A stretch of 64,000 bases of DNA from Phycisphaeraceae bacterium (GTDB taxonomy: Bacteria; Planctomycetota; Phycisphaerae; Phycisphaerales; UBA1924), in contig JAHBXF010000001.1 of assembly GCA_019636615.1 (NCBI GenBank), positions 868,001-932,000 of the forward strand, written 5' to 3'. The position numbers and the translations under genes were made by a program. Under the pieces are notes generated by a model. That model did no database searches. It was not told the origin of the DNA and saw nothing but the letters and a program-made list of their open reading frames with translations. Of this stretch, positions 54,393-63,358 are shown piece after piece (the stretch's first letter is position 1; each line of letters begins with the position of its first letter).

Positions 54393-54540
54393 TCGTTCAA
54401 ACTCGGCCTCTGGGTGGAGCCAGGATCGGGTGCCGTGACAATCGCGAGTCGCTATGCCGCGTGTGGGCGCGGTTTGACAGAGGTGTTTGCGAACGAGTTG
54501 AGATTGGCGCGCGGAGACTCGCGCGGCGGTGACACACTGG

Positions 54541-55581
54541 TCAGGGCGGGTGATTAGATGCGCCGGCGGATGAGGCGAGGCGATGGGCCGCGCTGGGGCG
54601 GCGGGGTGAGAGCCTCACGTTTGAGACTCGCGCGGCGTGCAGCGATTGCGGGATCGATGCGCGAGGAGGCGATTGTGAAGCGGGAGGAGTATGTGAAGTG
54701 GTTGAAGTGGATGAGGTTGGGGTAGCGGAAGCGAGCGAAGAGAGAGAAGAAGAATCGGCGGGAGTTAAAGCGTGAGGGGTAACGGCGGGTGGTGGTGTGT
54801 GGCCTGGAGCCGGGTGGGCCGCGTTATCGGTTACGTCAGCGGAGTCATCGGCGGAGTCATCGGCGGAATCGTCGGTTGAGTCGTCGGCGGAGTTAACGGC
54901 GGCGAGGGCTGCTGCGAAGAGGTCGGCGAAAGAACCGAAGTGTGGAACGGAGTCACGCGGCCCGAATGCGTGTGTGAGGCTAGGTGTTGTGTTTGCACTC
55001 GGGGGCGCGTGCGCGGCGCTTACGCGCGGGGTCTGCGATTCGACGCTTGCGTGCCAAGGAGAAGTGTTGATGCTCGCGTGCGGGTTGCTGCCGCGCTGGT
55101 GATCGGGCGGGGCGCTTGCATGTCGCGGCTCGTTTGTGCGTGAACGAGAGAGCGCGCGGTGGTTGAAGTTGGCGTAGCGGAGGAGGGTGGCGGCCGCGCG
55201 GCGGAGTTCCACTTGGTGGCGGAGAGCGCAGACCTCGGCGCGGGACGACCGGGCATCATGGCTGGGCGAGCGGGCTTCGTCGCTGGGTGAGCGGGCTTCG
55301 CGGCGGAGCGCGGAAGTGGTCTGGGGCGCGGACGAGCAGGCTACAGCGCGGTGACGCGCGAGGAGTGTGCCCAGGGCGGCGACGGCGAGGGGGAGGTGGA
55401 GTTGCGCGGCGAAGCGGGTGCTGATGGCGGCCGCGCTCTGGAGTTGGTCGAGTTTTTGTTGGGTCTGGTCAGAGGAGATGAAGGCGGCGAGGGCATCGAG
55501 GGTGAGGCCGTGGCGCGCGGCGACCTGGCTCAGGGAGAAGTGAGCAGAGGCGAGGTCGGCGATGATCGCGGCCGGATCCAC
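54541..55581 (-). CDS. Repeat-rich protein with N-terminal HTH-like segment
   Basis: A 346-residue protein from a GTG. Residues ~1-45 (IIADLASAHFSLSQVAARHG, then LTLDALAAFISS) look like a helix-turn-helix. The rest is low complexity, rich in Ser/Ala/Pro/Thr. The repeat SPSDEARSPSHDAR is encoded by two 21-base units at 55261-55300. An acidic DDSADDSADDSAD run comes from 12-base units at 54835-54900. No enzymatic domain is seen. Probably a fast-evolving DNA-binding protein. The promoter at 55588-55616 places +1 at the GTG. Confidence 0.6.
   Translation of the reverse strand: MDPAAIIADLASAHFSLSQVAARHGLTLDALAAFISSDQTQQKLDQLQSAAAISTRFAAQLHLPLAVAALGTLLARHRAVACSSAPQTTSALRREARSPSDEARSPSHDARSSRAEVCALRHQVELRRAAATLLRYANFNHRALSRSRTNEPRHASAPPDHQRGSNPHASINTSPWHASVESQTPRVSAAHAPPSANTTPSLTHAFGPRDSVPHFGSFADLFAAALAAVNSADDSTDDSADDSADDSADVTDNAAHPAPGHTPPPAVTPHALTPADSSSLSSLASATPTSSTSTTSHTPPASQSPPRASIPQSLHAARVSNVRLSPRRPSAAHRLASSAGASNHPP
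54835..54900. repeat. Degenerate 12-base tandem repeat inside the HTH-like gene
   Basis: Units related to GTCATCGGCGGA recur about five times and encode the Asp-Ser-Ala-Asp acidic run. Copy number is likely to vary between strains. Confidence 0.7.
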
Positions 55582-55587
55582 GCAGAC

Positions 55588-55616
55588 AATGTACGGGTTA
55601 GAGTAGGGTGTGTCAA
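55588..55616 (-). promoter_or_regulatory. Sigma-70-type promoter with leaderless spacing
   Basis: On the minus strand TTGACA (55611-55616), 17 bases, TACATT (55588-55593), six bases, then GTG at 55581. This is the best -35/-10 pair in the window. +1 coincides with the first base of the start codon. Confidence 0.7.
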
Positions 55617-55745
55617 GAGAATTGTTTGGGTTTTGAGAGGAGTAGAGCGTAAGTGGCTGATTGGAGAGGGATTAGGAGCGTGGGGAGGCTGGGGAAGTAA
55701 GTGGACTGGGGGGTGAGGAGATGGCCGGTGGGGCAGTGCCCAGCC

Positions 55746-55800
55746 CACAAACAAATAGCCCCCGGCCCCACTCTTCGCGTGGGACCGGGGGCGTGGTTTT
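55746..55800. terminator. Hairpin terminator after the large dockerin gene
   Basis: CCCCCGG (55759-55765) with CCGGGGG (55785-55791) and CCCAC with GTGGG form a 12-pair stem with one mismatch. The minus-strand exit is U-rich (CTATTTGTTT) and the plus-strand exit has TTTTT. Confidence 0.7.
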
Positions 55801-55834
55801 TGCTTGCCGCGCTGAGCAGATCGTTCAGGGCCGA

Positions 55835-58744
55835 TCAGTCGCAGCCGCCGTCTTCCCAGTAGTAGAAGAAGGTTTCAACATCAGAGCCGTCAACGCCTCC
55901 GTCACAGTTCACGTCGCCATCGGATTCTCCGATCTCCCAGGCGATGAGGAACGCTTCGACATCGCTGCCATCCACGCCGCCATCCTGGTTGAAGTCCGCG
56001 GGACAACCGCAGCCTCCAAGGTCGTATCCCGTCGAGGCGGTCTCTGGCATGAGTTCGAAGTAGTACTCGAAGTCCCTGACGAGAGGCTGGGAATCCACGA
56101 GATCGGATCGGAGCGCGGCAGCGCCGGTGTTCACGGGCTCAACTTTGTACCAGCCGGCAGGGAACTTCCACGTGCCGTTGCCGTGAATTTCGACTTCGCG
56201 GCTGAACCCCGGATCGGTGGTTCTTTTGACGTTGACGGTGAAACGGGAGGGAGAGATGGAAGACTCATGCCAGTGGCCATTGGCGAAACGCAGCAGGGTG
56301 AGTTTCACGGGTGATTCGGTCGCGTGGTTGACGCGAACAGGCCCGTAAAACCGCAGTTTGACCGAGCGCGGCGTTGCGAGCGGGTTGGTGCGATCAAACT
56401 CGCGAATCGTGATGGTCGGTGCGGCATCATCGTTGACCGGCAGGCAATCTTCGTCGTGCAGGGCGAACGGGGCGAGGCCCACCGCGCCGCCGCCGAGAGC
56501 AGCCGACAGCCCCTCGTAGTGCGGCGATTCCCACTCACCGGAACTCGGCGTGGGCGAAACTTCGAGCAGCGGGTAGCCAGCGGTCGTCTCGCCGACCTGC
56601 ACGGCACCTGTCCAGAGCGCAGCCTGGGGCAGCCCTGCGTTGGACGAGTTGATGATGATCTGTCCGCGAACTGCCTCACTCTCGTGGACCCAGATCTGGC
56701 CACGATTGTCTCGGTACCCTAACCAATCGGGCTCGACACAGTTGAGGTAGTACGGATTCGTTGAGTTGCGGTACTTGCCACGGCATGGATAAAGTGCGTA
56801 ATAGTTACTGCTGAGTTCGTTTACACAGTTATCGCAGTTATCCGCAGCGTTGACTTGAAGGCTGCATAGTTCATGTGCGAGATCGCCCTCGTAGATTGAG
56901 TTCTCGTCGTTGCCAAGGATGCCGCCGATCTCGATCAGTGAGCCTTCCGGAACTTCGGGCACATGGATGTCACCGAACATGTTATGTTCGACGACGAACG
57001 AAGACCAACCCGTGACGCGGACGGCACTGTACCGGCGCATGAAACCGATACGCAAGTCATCGATCGCGGCGTAGCCTGAATCAGGATCAAACTCTTCATG
57101 CTGCCCAGACCAGACCGTACCCGTGGCAAGATCTTTGATGTATAACGAGCCGATCACGGGTGCCTCAACAGCCGGTGGGTGCTTCGTGCATGGTGGTGTG
57201 CTGCCGGGAGTTGACTGGGTCTGTATGGTCAATGACGCGATGTCAGCCTCGCCGATACTGTATTGCGCTCGAACACAGGCATCGAGCGCAGTGGTCCCAT
57301 CTACTGGACTGGCCGCGAACCACCCCTCGCCATCCGGAATAGTTGCGCGGTATCCGTAGATACCCACAAGTCCGCGGGCATTAGGGTGGTAGCCTGACAG
57401 GACGCCTGTTGGGAGGTTATCGTCCGTTACATCACCGATGGTGATTGAGGGAATGTGCCCATCAAGAAAGCCAGGCGGCGCGGGGTCGGGTGTCTGAGCC
57501 CCGCCGGTGGCGACCAAGGCACCCTGAAAGGTCCGCCCGATGCGGATCGGTCCGGTAAAAGTTTGTGCTATGATATTCCCGTGGTCAACGACGTAATCGA
57601 TGGTGATCGGTGCGTAACAGATGCCGCGGACGAAGATGCCGCATCGGACACCCTGAGACGAGGTCACGACAAGGTTCGCGGCACGGATCTCGCCGCGCAG
57701 GTCGCCGCCAACATCAAGGAGTTGAAGTGTGCCGTCGGTGTTCACTGAGTTATAAACGTAATATACAGGGTCGTCAAGCATTGTTGCGTGGGCGGTGATG
57801 TTCGCTTCGACATTCACCGCGACGAGCGGCGACCAAACATCCTCGTCGTCGGTCAGGATCTCGCCGATGCCATTGCCCGCGGTGATCTTGAGGTAGTCCT
57901 GCGGGTCGGTCTCACCGTTGCCGATGGGGCCGGTGGAGTAGATGCCGCTTATGCGGGCAGTAGAACCCAGGGCGAGAATGTCGCCCGAAATGCCCCCGAT
58001 CGCGGGTGTGCTCTCGGGGTCGCCGATCACGCGGACGGCGGCGATGTTCTTGGCTGTCGCGGCAACTGTGCCCGAGATGGAGTTCCACGCGCGGACCTGG
58101 CCTATGGCATCGGGGCTGTTCCAATAGAGTGTGCCCGCGCCATCGGCGGTGATGTCGCCCGCGATGTTGCCGCCGATCCATGTGTCGTTCGGGCCGGCGC
58201 GGCCTTCAGCCTGGATGCGGACGATCTGGTTGGCGTGAATGCCTGCGGGTGATGTGTGGACCTGTGTGAGATCGCCAGCGATGGCGACGGACACGCGTGT
58301 CTTGGCACGAACGTCGAGGTCGTCGATTGTCAGGCCAGAGAAGTTCACGCAGCCGCTTGAAGTGATCAAGTCGTCACGGTTGTCTGACCAACTCCATCCG
58401 GAACCAGCGATCATCACGGCCAATGAACTGAGACCGCTCGGGTCCCCCGTGATCGTGATCTTCCCGATGCTATTGCTCGTCGGCGAGGCGCAGTCGTAGA
58501 TATGGATCACCCAGTCGTCGGTGCTCCACGAGTAGGCAGCGAGGTTGATCGTGAAGTCAGTGCCTGCAGCGGTGCAGAACAGGTCTTGCGGTGTTCCGGT
58601 ACCCGGCTCTCCGAACAAGCTCGGGATGTGCACAACCCGAATATCCCCCGAGCCCGAAGCGCAACCCGTGCACTGCGCGTGCGCCGACTGTGCGAGACAG
58701 ACAACCGCTATCCATGACAAGAGCCAGAACCTTGACATCGCCAT
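55835..58744 (-). CDS. Large secreted protein with C-terminal paired dockerin-like (GC-type) repeats
   Basis: A 969-residue protein with signal peptide (SRFWLLSWIAVVCLAQSAHA). The long body has many short Gly/Ile/Asp-rich strands (IGGNIAGDITADGAGTLYWN, ISGDILALGSTARISGIYST), suggesting a right-handed beta-helix or similar solenoid, with cysteine pairs near both ends. The C-terminus has two calcium-loop repeats, DFNQDGGVDGSDVEAFLIAW and DVNCDGGVDGSDVETFFYYW, preceded by GGCGCP. The same tail occurs on 4992-6752. Its start overlaps the end of the upstream SUMF1-like gene by 37 bases, so they are co-transcribed. ATG 58744 or 58738 is possible; AGAAGG precedes the former. Probably surface-bound or part of an extracellular assembly. 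Confidence 0.82.
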   Translation of the reverse strand: MAMSRFWLLSWIAVVCLAQSAHAQCTGCASGSGDIRVVHIPSLFGEPGTGTPQDLFCTAAGTDFTINLAAYSWSTDDWVIHIYDCASPTSNSIGKITITGDPSGLSSLAVMIAGSGWSWSDNRDDLITSSGCVNFSGLTIDDLDVRAKTRVSVAIAGDLTQVHTSPAGIHANQIVRIQAEGRAGPNDTWIGGNIAGDITADGAGTLYWNSPDAIGQVRAWNSISGTVAATAKNIAAVRVIGDPESTPAIGGISGDILALGSTARISGIYSTGPIGNGETDPQDYLKITAGNGIGEILTDDEDVWSPLVAVNVEANITAHATMLDDPVYYVYNSVNTDGTLQLLDVGGDLRGEIRAANLVVTSSQGVRCGIFVRGICYAPITIDYVVDHGNIIAQTFTGPIRIGRTFQGALVATGGAQTPDPAPPGFLDGHIPSITIGDVTDDNLPTGVLSGYHPNARGLVGIYGYRATIPDGEGWFAASPVDGTTALDACVRAQYSIGEADIASLTIQTQSTPGSTPPCTKHPPAVEAPVIGSLYIKDLATGTVWSGQHEEFDPDSGYAAIDDLRIGFMRRYSAVRVTGWSSFVVEHNMFGDIHVPEVPEGSLIEIGGILGNDENSIYEGDLAHELCSLQVNAADNCDNCVNELSSNYYALYPCRGKYRNSTNPYYLNCVEPDWLGYRDNRGQIWVHESEAVRGQIIINSSNAGLPQAALWTGAVQVGETTAGYPLLEVSPTPSSGEWESPHYEGLSAALGGGAVGLAPFALHDEDCLPVNDDAAPTITIREFDRTNPLATPRSVKLRFYGPVRVNHATESPVKLTLLRFANGHWHESSISPSRFTVNVKRTTDPGFSREVEIHGNGTWKFPAGWYKVEPVNTGAAALRSDLVDSQPLVRDFEYYFELMPETASTGYDLGGCGCPADFNQDGGVDGSDVEAFLIAWEIGESDGDVNCDGGVDGSDVETFFYYWEDGGCD

Positions 58745-60840
58745 CCTCGCCTTCTTCGCGGGCCGAGGATGAATAACACACCCAAGCCAGCGGCCCATGT
58801 GCCTGGCGAAGGGACAACCGAAGCGATTCGTAACCCGAACTCATACGTTGGAACATGTGGATACTCTGAGCCTTTGCCACGGACGCTGTCCACCAATCCC
58901 GCTTGGAAGGAGGATGAGGACCAGTACGAGCCATCGAAGATGCGATTGCGCTGTCCTGTGTCTGCGGTTACGATACTCTCCGTCCACTCCGTCGTGCCCC
59001 CCGCCATGTCGTACAGGCCCCAGGGGGAGGTGGTTGCGTATGAGCCCAGCGGGATCGCAAACGGGCTGGGGGTCGTGAACCCCGCGTTCGCTTCGCCGAC
59101 TCCCCCCATCGACGGCGGCGGGCCGTACACGTACGGCGTGTCGCTCCCATTGCTGTATTGCCACCAGCCGCCGGTGGTGCCATCGGCGTTCACTTTGTTC
59201 GGGTCGTAGTGGGCGGCCTTCAGCCATTCATCCCACGTCGGGATCCAGTAGCGCGCGTCGGCGTGGCGCGTGAGTTGATCGGTGAAGATCCCGCCGCTGA
59301 AGCCGAAGGTGCTCACGTCGTACGCGCCGTTCATGAACGCGCTGCGGTCGGTGCTCTTGTCGTTGTGCAGCCAGTTGCAGTACATCGCGGCCATGCGCCA
59401 CGAAATGTTGCCGACAGGCATCATCTCGTTGCCCGCGGGCACTGCCCAGCGCAGGCCGCCCGGCGTGTTTGGTGTTGTGGCCGTGGCGCCCCAGTGACCC
59501 GGTGGCCGCAGGTGCGGAAAGAACCCATCCGAGCGGTCGTAGGCAGCGTTGAAGAACTCGACCCACTGCGCGGTGGTGACCTCAAACTTGCCCAGGCGGT
59601 ATTCGTAGTCCACCCCGCCGCGCCCGTTGACAAAGTCGCTGGGGAAGATGGACTGGTACGGCGCGTTGCCGGGGTGCGTGATGGTGACAAACTCGATGCC
59701 GCTGGGGTCGATCTGCGCGACAGCGCACGGGGCGAAGAGGGCCAGGGAGGCGAGGGCTACGAGACCCTTTCCGCGGCTCGCGGCCTTGCCCACGGGCTTA
59801 TTATGACAAGACGCCGCGCAACACCGCCGCCTGCGGAGCGCAGACCCCGCCAGCGATACAGCTATCGCCACAACAGATCCCGGCCCGGGAACTGCTGCCG
59901 CGACACGTAATCCATAAAAAAGGCTCGGCGAACTCGGGAACTCAGCGCCGATCATGTAGATCGCATCCACACCGGTCACCGAGCTAGTCCAGTGCGTGCC
60001 CGCGATTCTGCGGTACTTAACACCGCCGACCGTCCGCACAGACTCGGTGAACTCTTTCGTTGCCCCCGCCATGTCCAAGAGGCCCCAGGGGGACTGCACA
60101 TCCGGGTACGCACCAAGCGGGATGCGATAATGGCCCTGTTCAGGCAGGTCGAACCCCGTGTTGGCCTGCCCTTGCCCCGGCGGGCCGTGGATCAGCGGCA
60201 CATTGGTGGCTGCGGGGGTGTTCCACCACCACCCGCCTACATCTTGGCCGCCGTGGTTGGGGTCGTAGAAGCCCGCCTTGATCCATTCGTCGAGGGAAGG
60301 GATCCAGTATTTTGCATCCGGATGGCGTGTGTGCTGGTCGGTGAAGACGTTGGTTCCCGGTGCGTAGCCGAAGGTGCTCACGTCATAGGCACCGTTCATG
60401 ACCGCGCTGAGGTCGGTGCTTTTGTCGTTATGCAGCCAGTTGCAGAACATCGCGGCGGTGCGCCACGAGGGGCCGCTGACGGGGAAAAGGTCTGCGTCCG
60501 GAAAGTTGCTGAGCGCGAAGCGGGGTGACTGGCCCTGGCCGCGGTCGAAGGCACCCCAGCGAACAGGGGCGGTGAGGTGGGGCACTCTGCCGTAGAAGTT
60601 GTTGTAGAACTCCAACCATTGGGAGGTAGTCACCTCGGTGCGGCCGATGCGGTATTCGTAGGAAACGCTGCCGCGCCCGGTGACGGCGAAGTTGTTGTCT
60701 GGCCCTGAATAGGCCGGGTTGTTGACCGCCCCGATGGTGACAAAGTCGATGCCGCTGGGGTCAATCTGCGCGACAGCGCACGGGGCGAAGAGGGCCAGGG
60801 AGGCGAGGGTAGCGAGGGATGTGCGGAAGTACATCTGCAT
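58708..60840 (-). CDS. Double SUMF1-like secreted protein with internal signal peptide and internal PEP-CTERM-like tail
   Basis: A 710-residue ORF made of two tandem copies. Copy 1 has a signal peptide (SLATLASLALFAPCAVAQ), a formylglycine-generating-enzyme-like (SUMF1) domain (EYRIGRTEVTTSQWLEFYNN, YWIPSLDEWIKAGFYDP, SPWGLLDMAGATKEFTESV) and a sorting tail VPGPGSVVAIAVSLAGSALR plus RRR at ~317-339. It continues without a stop through CCAASCHNKP into copy 2. Copy 2 begins at GTG-encoded residue 350 (GKAASRGKGLVALASLALFA plus PCAVAQ), repeats the domain and ends VPSPGTWAAGLGVLFILGPR plus RRRG and twelve extra residues. A one-base shift after the first RRRR would reach TAATAA at once. It may be two genes joined by a frameshift. 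The SUMF1-like domains are probably non-catalytic surface modules. Confidence 0.75.
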   Translation of the reverse strand: MQMYFRTSLATLASLALFAPCAVAQIDPSGIDFVTIGAVNNPAYSGPDNNFAVTGRGSVSYEYRIGRTEVTTSQWLEFYNNFYGRVPHLTAPVRWGAFDRGQGQSPRFALSNFPDADLFPVSGPSWRTAAMFCNWLHNDKSTDLSAVMNGAYDVSTFGYAPGTNVFTDQHTRHPDAKYWIPSLDEWIKAGFYDPNHGGQDVGGWWWNTPAATNVPLIHGPPGQGQANTGFDLPEQGHYRIPLGAYPDVQSPWGLLDMAGATKEFTESVRTVGGVKYRRIAGTHWTSSVTGVDAIYMIGAEFPSSPSLFYGLRVAAAVPGPGSVVAIAVSLAGSALRRRRCCAASCHNKPVGKAASRGKGLVALASLALFAPCAVAQIDPSGIEFVTITHPGNAPYQSIFPSDFVNGRGGVDYEYRLGKFEVTTAQWVEFFNAAYDRSDGFFPHLRPPGHWGATATTPNTPGGLRWAVPAGNEMMPVGNISWRMAAMYCNWLHNDKSTDRSAFMNGAYDVSTFGFSGGIFTDQLTRHADARYWIPTWDEWLKAAHYDPNKVNADGTTGGWWQYSNGSDTPYVYGPPPSMGGVGEANAGFTTPSPFAIPLGSYATTSPWGLYDMAGGTTEWTESIVTADTGQRNRIFDGSYWSSSSFQAGLVDSVRGKGSEYPHVPTYEFGLRIASVVPSPGTWAAGLGVLFILGPRRRRGWRCQGSGSCHG

Positions 60841-61403
60841 GGGGAGAGCCCGTGGGCGCGGAGGGTGCGCCTGGAGGGAATATGCCACATGAAGGGGCTG
60901 GGTGCCACGAAAATCGGCCGGAATGGGCGCAGAAGGCCGAAAACCCCCTGTTTATGGGTGAAGATGGGGGGTTTGGGGAGGGGAGGCCGGGTGATGAGGG
61001 CGCGTGAGTGGGAAGGTGGCGAGATTGGCCGCGCCGCTTCGTGGCGCCGAGAGTTTCTGAGAATGCGTACCGGGGGTGCCGCTGCGCGGCGACCCTAAGG
61101 CAGTTAACCACCACGGCTTCGCCGTGGCAAGAGGCACATGAGCGAGGCATTCGAGGGTCGTGCCGCGCTGTTAACACCTTTGGCCATGCGTACACGCAGA
61201 CGTAGCGGCCGGCGCGGACTTCTGCTGACTGTGCATCGACCTCTTCGCCGCGAAGCGGCGGGGGTCAATAGCGTGGGGTCGCCGCGACAGCGGCACCCCA
61301 CGATACGCGCCGCACCATGAACAACCGCCGCGACGCGGCGGGGCCTCTGGCGCGGCATGGCGAAGCGCCATACGCGCGGCACCACGAAAACGAGCGATTC
61401 GGT
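60841..61403. other. Palindrome-rich intergenic region
   Basis: No gene is supported. AAACCCCC (60941-60948) and GGGGGTTT (60967-60974) form a hairpin that leaves TTTTC on the minus strand and could terminate nuoD transcripts. From 61111 to 61376 at least five further hairpins occur. Confidence 0.6.
61111..61376. repeat. Cluster of short perfect palindromes (REP-like)
   Basis: Hairpins are CCACGGC-TTC-GCCGTGG (61111-61127), CGCCGC-GAA-GCGGCG (61246-61260), CGTGGGGT/ACCCCACG with GCCGC/GCGGC (61272-61302, one bulge), CCGCCGC-GAC-GCGGCGG (61325-61341) and ATGGCG-AAG-CGCCAT (61357-61371). Four of five have three-base loops. Confidence 0.75.
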
Positions 61404-62693
61404 TTACCTGTCCAGTTCCGCGGCGACGACGTTGATCGAGCCGATGACGGCGGGGACATCGGCGAGCATGTGCCCTTCGGTGAGTTTGGCCATCAACTGG
61501 TAGTTGATGAAGCAGGGCGGGCGCACCTTCACGCGCCAGGGGCGGGGAGAGCCGTCGCTGACGATGAAGTAGCCCAGTTCGCCGTTGGGGCTTTCCTGCG
61601 CGCTGTAGCACTCGGCCACGGCGGGCTTCCAGCCGCGGTTGGTCATGATGAGTTCGAAGTGCTGGATGAGGCCCTCGATCGAGCCGTAGACATCCTTCTT
61701 GGGCGGCTTGACAACCTTGGAATCGGCGAAGGCGTCAACGGGGCCGGCGGGGATGCGGTCGATGAGTTGCTCGATGATCTTGATCGACTGCTTGATCTCT
61801 TCGACGCGGACGAGGTATCGGCAATAGGCGTCGCCCTGCGTGGTGATGGGCACCTTGAACTCGACGGCCTTGGCGCCCTGGCCGTCCCAGTTGTCGGCGT
61901 AGCAGAGGTAGGGCTCGTCCTTGCGCAGGTCGCGCTTCACGCCGCTGGCGCGGGCCATGGGGCCGGTGCACGACCAGGCGATGGCGTCGTCGTGCGACAG
62001 AACGCCGATGTTCTGGGTGCGGTCCATGAAGATGCGGTTGCGGTTGAGGAGGGTTTCAAGATCGGTCACGGCCTGGGGCACCTCGTCGCGGATGAGGGCC
62101 TTGACCATGCGCTTGAAGGTTTCTTCGTCGGGCAGGTCCTGCATCAGGCCGCCCACGCGGGTCCAGTCCGGGTGGAAGCGCTGGCCGCTGATGTAGTCGC
62201 ACAGGTCGTAGATCTTCTCACGCACGTTGAAGGCGTAGATGAAGCCGGTGAAGGCGTTGAGGTCTAGCCCGGCCGCGCCCACGCACAGGAGGTGGTTCTG
62301 GATGCGGGCGACCTCGGACATGATGGTGCGCAGAACCTTGCAGCGCGGCGTGATGTCGATGCCGAAGAGTTTTTCGACCGCGCCGTGCCAGGCGATGTCG
62401 TTGAAGATGGGGCTCAAGTAGTCCATCCGCGAGCAGATGGTGACGTATTGGTTATAGTCGAGGGCCTCGGCGAGTTTCTCGAAGCCGCTGTGGAGGTAGC
62501 CGATGTGCGGCGTGACGCGGGCGATGCGTTCGCCGTCGAGTTCGAGGACGAGGCGCAGGGTGGTGTGCGTGGCGGGGTGCTGGGGGCCGAAGTTGAGGAC
62601 CCAGCGGTCGCCCGTGTCAACGTGGTTGGCCAGGTAGCGCGTGTTGTCCGCGTCCACTGTGAAGGCGTCGTCGGGCTTGATCGTGAAGGGCAA
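61404..62693 (-). CDS. nuoD: NADH-quinone oxidoreductase subunit D
   Basis: A 429-residue complex I subunit of the peripheral arm, lining the quinone-binding site with NuoB. Markers are LNFGPQHPATHTTLRLVLEL (quinone-site histidines), HIGYLHSGFEKLAEALDYNQ, NHLLCVGAAGLDLNAFTGFI, RPPCFINYQLMAKLTEGHML and the ending DVPAVIGSINVVAAELDR. The start is TTG at 62693, supported by AAGGAG six bases upstream. It stands apart from other nuo genes: a thioredoxin-like gene lies upstream and a palindrome cluster downstream. Confidence 0.95.
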   Translation of the reverse strand: MPFTIKPDDAFTVDADNTRYLANHVDTGDRWVLNFGPQHPATHTTLRLVLELDGERIARVTPHIGYLHSGFEKLAEALDYNQYVTICSRMDYLSPIFNDIAWHGAVEKLFGIDITPRCKVLRTIMSEVARIQNHLLCVGAAGLDLNAFTGFIYAFNVREKIYDLCDYISGQRFHPDWTRVGGLMQDLPDEETFKRMVKALIRDEVPQAVTDLETLLNRNRIFMDRTQNIGVLSHDDAIAWSCTGPMARASGVKRDLRKDEPYLCYADNWDGQGAKAVEFKVPITTQGDAYCRYLVRVEEIKQSIKIIEQLIDRIPAGPVDAFADSKVVKPPKKDVYGSIEGLIQHFELIMTNRGWKPAVAECYSAQESPNGELGYFIVSDGSPRPWRVKVRPPCFINYQLMAKLTEGHMLADVPAVIGSINVVAAELDR

Positions 62694-62836
62694 TGCAGAC
62701 TCCTTGCGGGCCGCGCTGGCCGCCGCTCACAAGCGGGGCCGGGGGGCGCGGCCTCAACTATAGGAATCGCCACGCGGGGCTTTGGGGGTGGAGGAGAGGC
62801 CGGGGGGGAGCCCCGGGTTGTCGCGGCGAGCGGGGA

Positions 62837-63295
62837 TCAGGGGTTGGCGGGTGGGCGGGGGTCGTTGCCGCGCAGCCAAGAGAGCATTTCGGGCCCGTCC
62901 AAGTAGCCGACGTGGCGGGCGACTTCTTCGCCGTTGTAGAAAACCATGGTGACGGGGATGGAACGGATGCGGAGGCTGGAGGCCTCGGAGGCGGCGGCGT
63001 CGATGTCCATATAGACGGGCACGGCGTTGCGTTCGAGCCACTGGGCGAGTTGGCCGTCTTGCCAGGTGGTGGCGTCCATGTGCTTGCAGGGGCCACACCA
63101 GTCTGCCCCGGCCTTGACGACGGCCAGGCGTGACTCTTCGCGTGCGCGGCCCAGGCCCAGGGCGAGGTCGGTGGTCTGGAAGACGGCGGGCATTTGCGTC
63201 TCGCCGGTCGTGATGCCGCCGGAGCGATAGGCCCGCACACCCCACCAGGCGGCGATGAGGAGAAGGACGATGACGACCCGGATGGTGGTGCTCAT
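62837..63295 (-). CDS. Membrane-anchored thioredoxin-like protein
   Basis: A 152-residue protein. An N-terminal hydrophobic helix (VVIVLLLIAAWWGVRAY) anchors or exports it. The thioredoxin fold has the active site ADWCGPCKHMDATTW (Cys-Gly-Pro-Cys) and the cis-proline segment RSIPVTMVFYNGEEVARHVG. Probably a periplasmic disulfide reductase or electron donor. TACAAC is exactly six bases before the ATG (leaderless spacing). It is 143 bases upstream of nuoD in the same direction. Confidence 0.88.
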   Translation of the reverse strand: MSTTIRVVIVLLLIAAWWGVRAYRSGGITTGETQMPAVFQTTDLALGLGRAREESRLAVVKAGADWCGPCKHMDATTWQDGQLAQWLERNAVPVYMDIDAAASEASSLRIRSIPVTMVFYNGEEVARHVGYLDGPEMLSWLRGNDPRPPANP

Positions 63296-63358
63296 GGACT
63301 GGTTGTAGGGGGGCAGGGGGCGGCGTGTTCGCGCGGGGGGTGTGGGGGGTGGGTGTCG

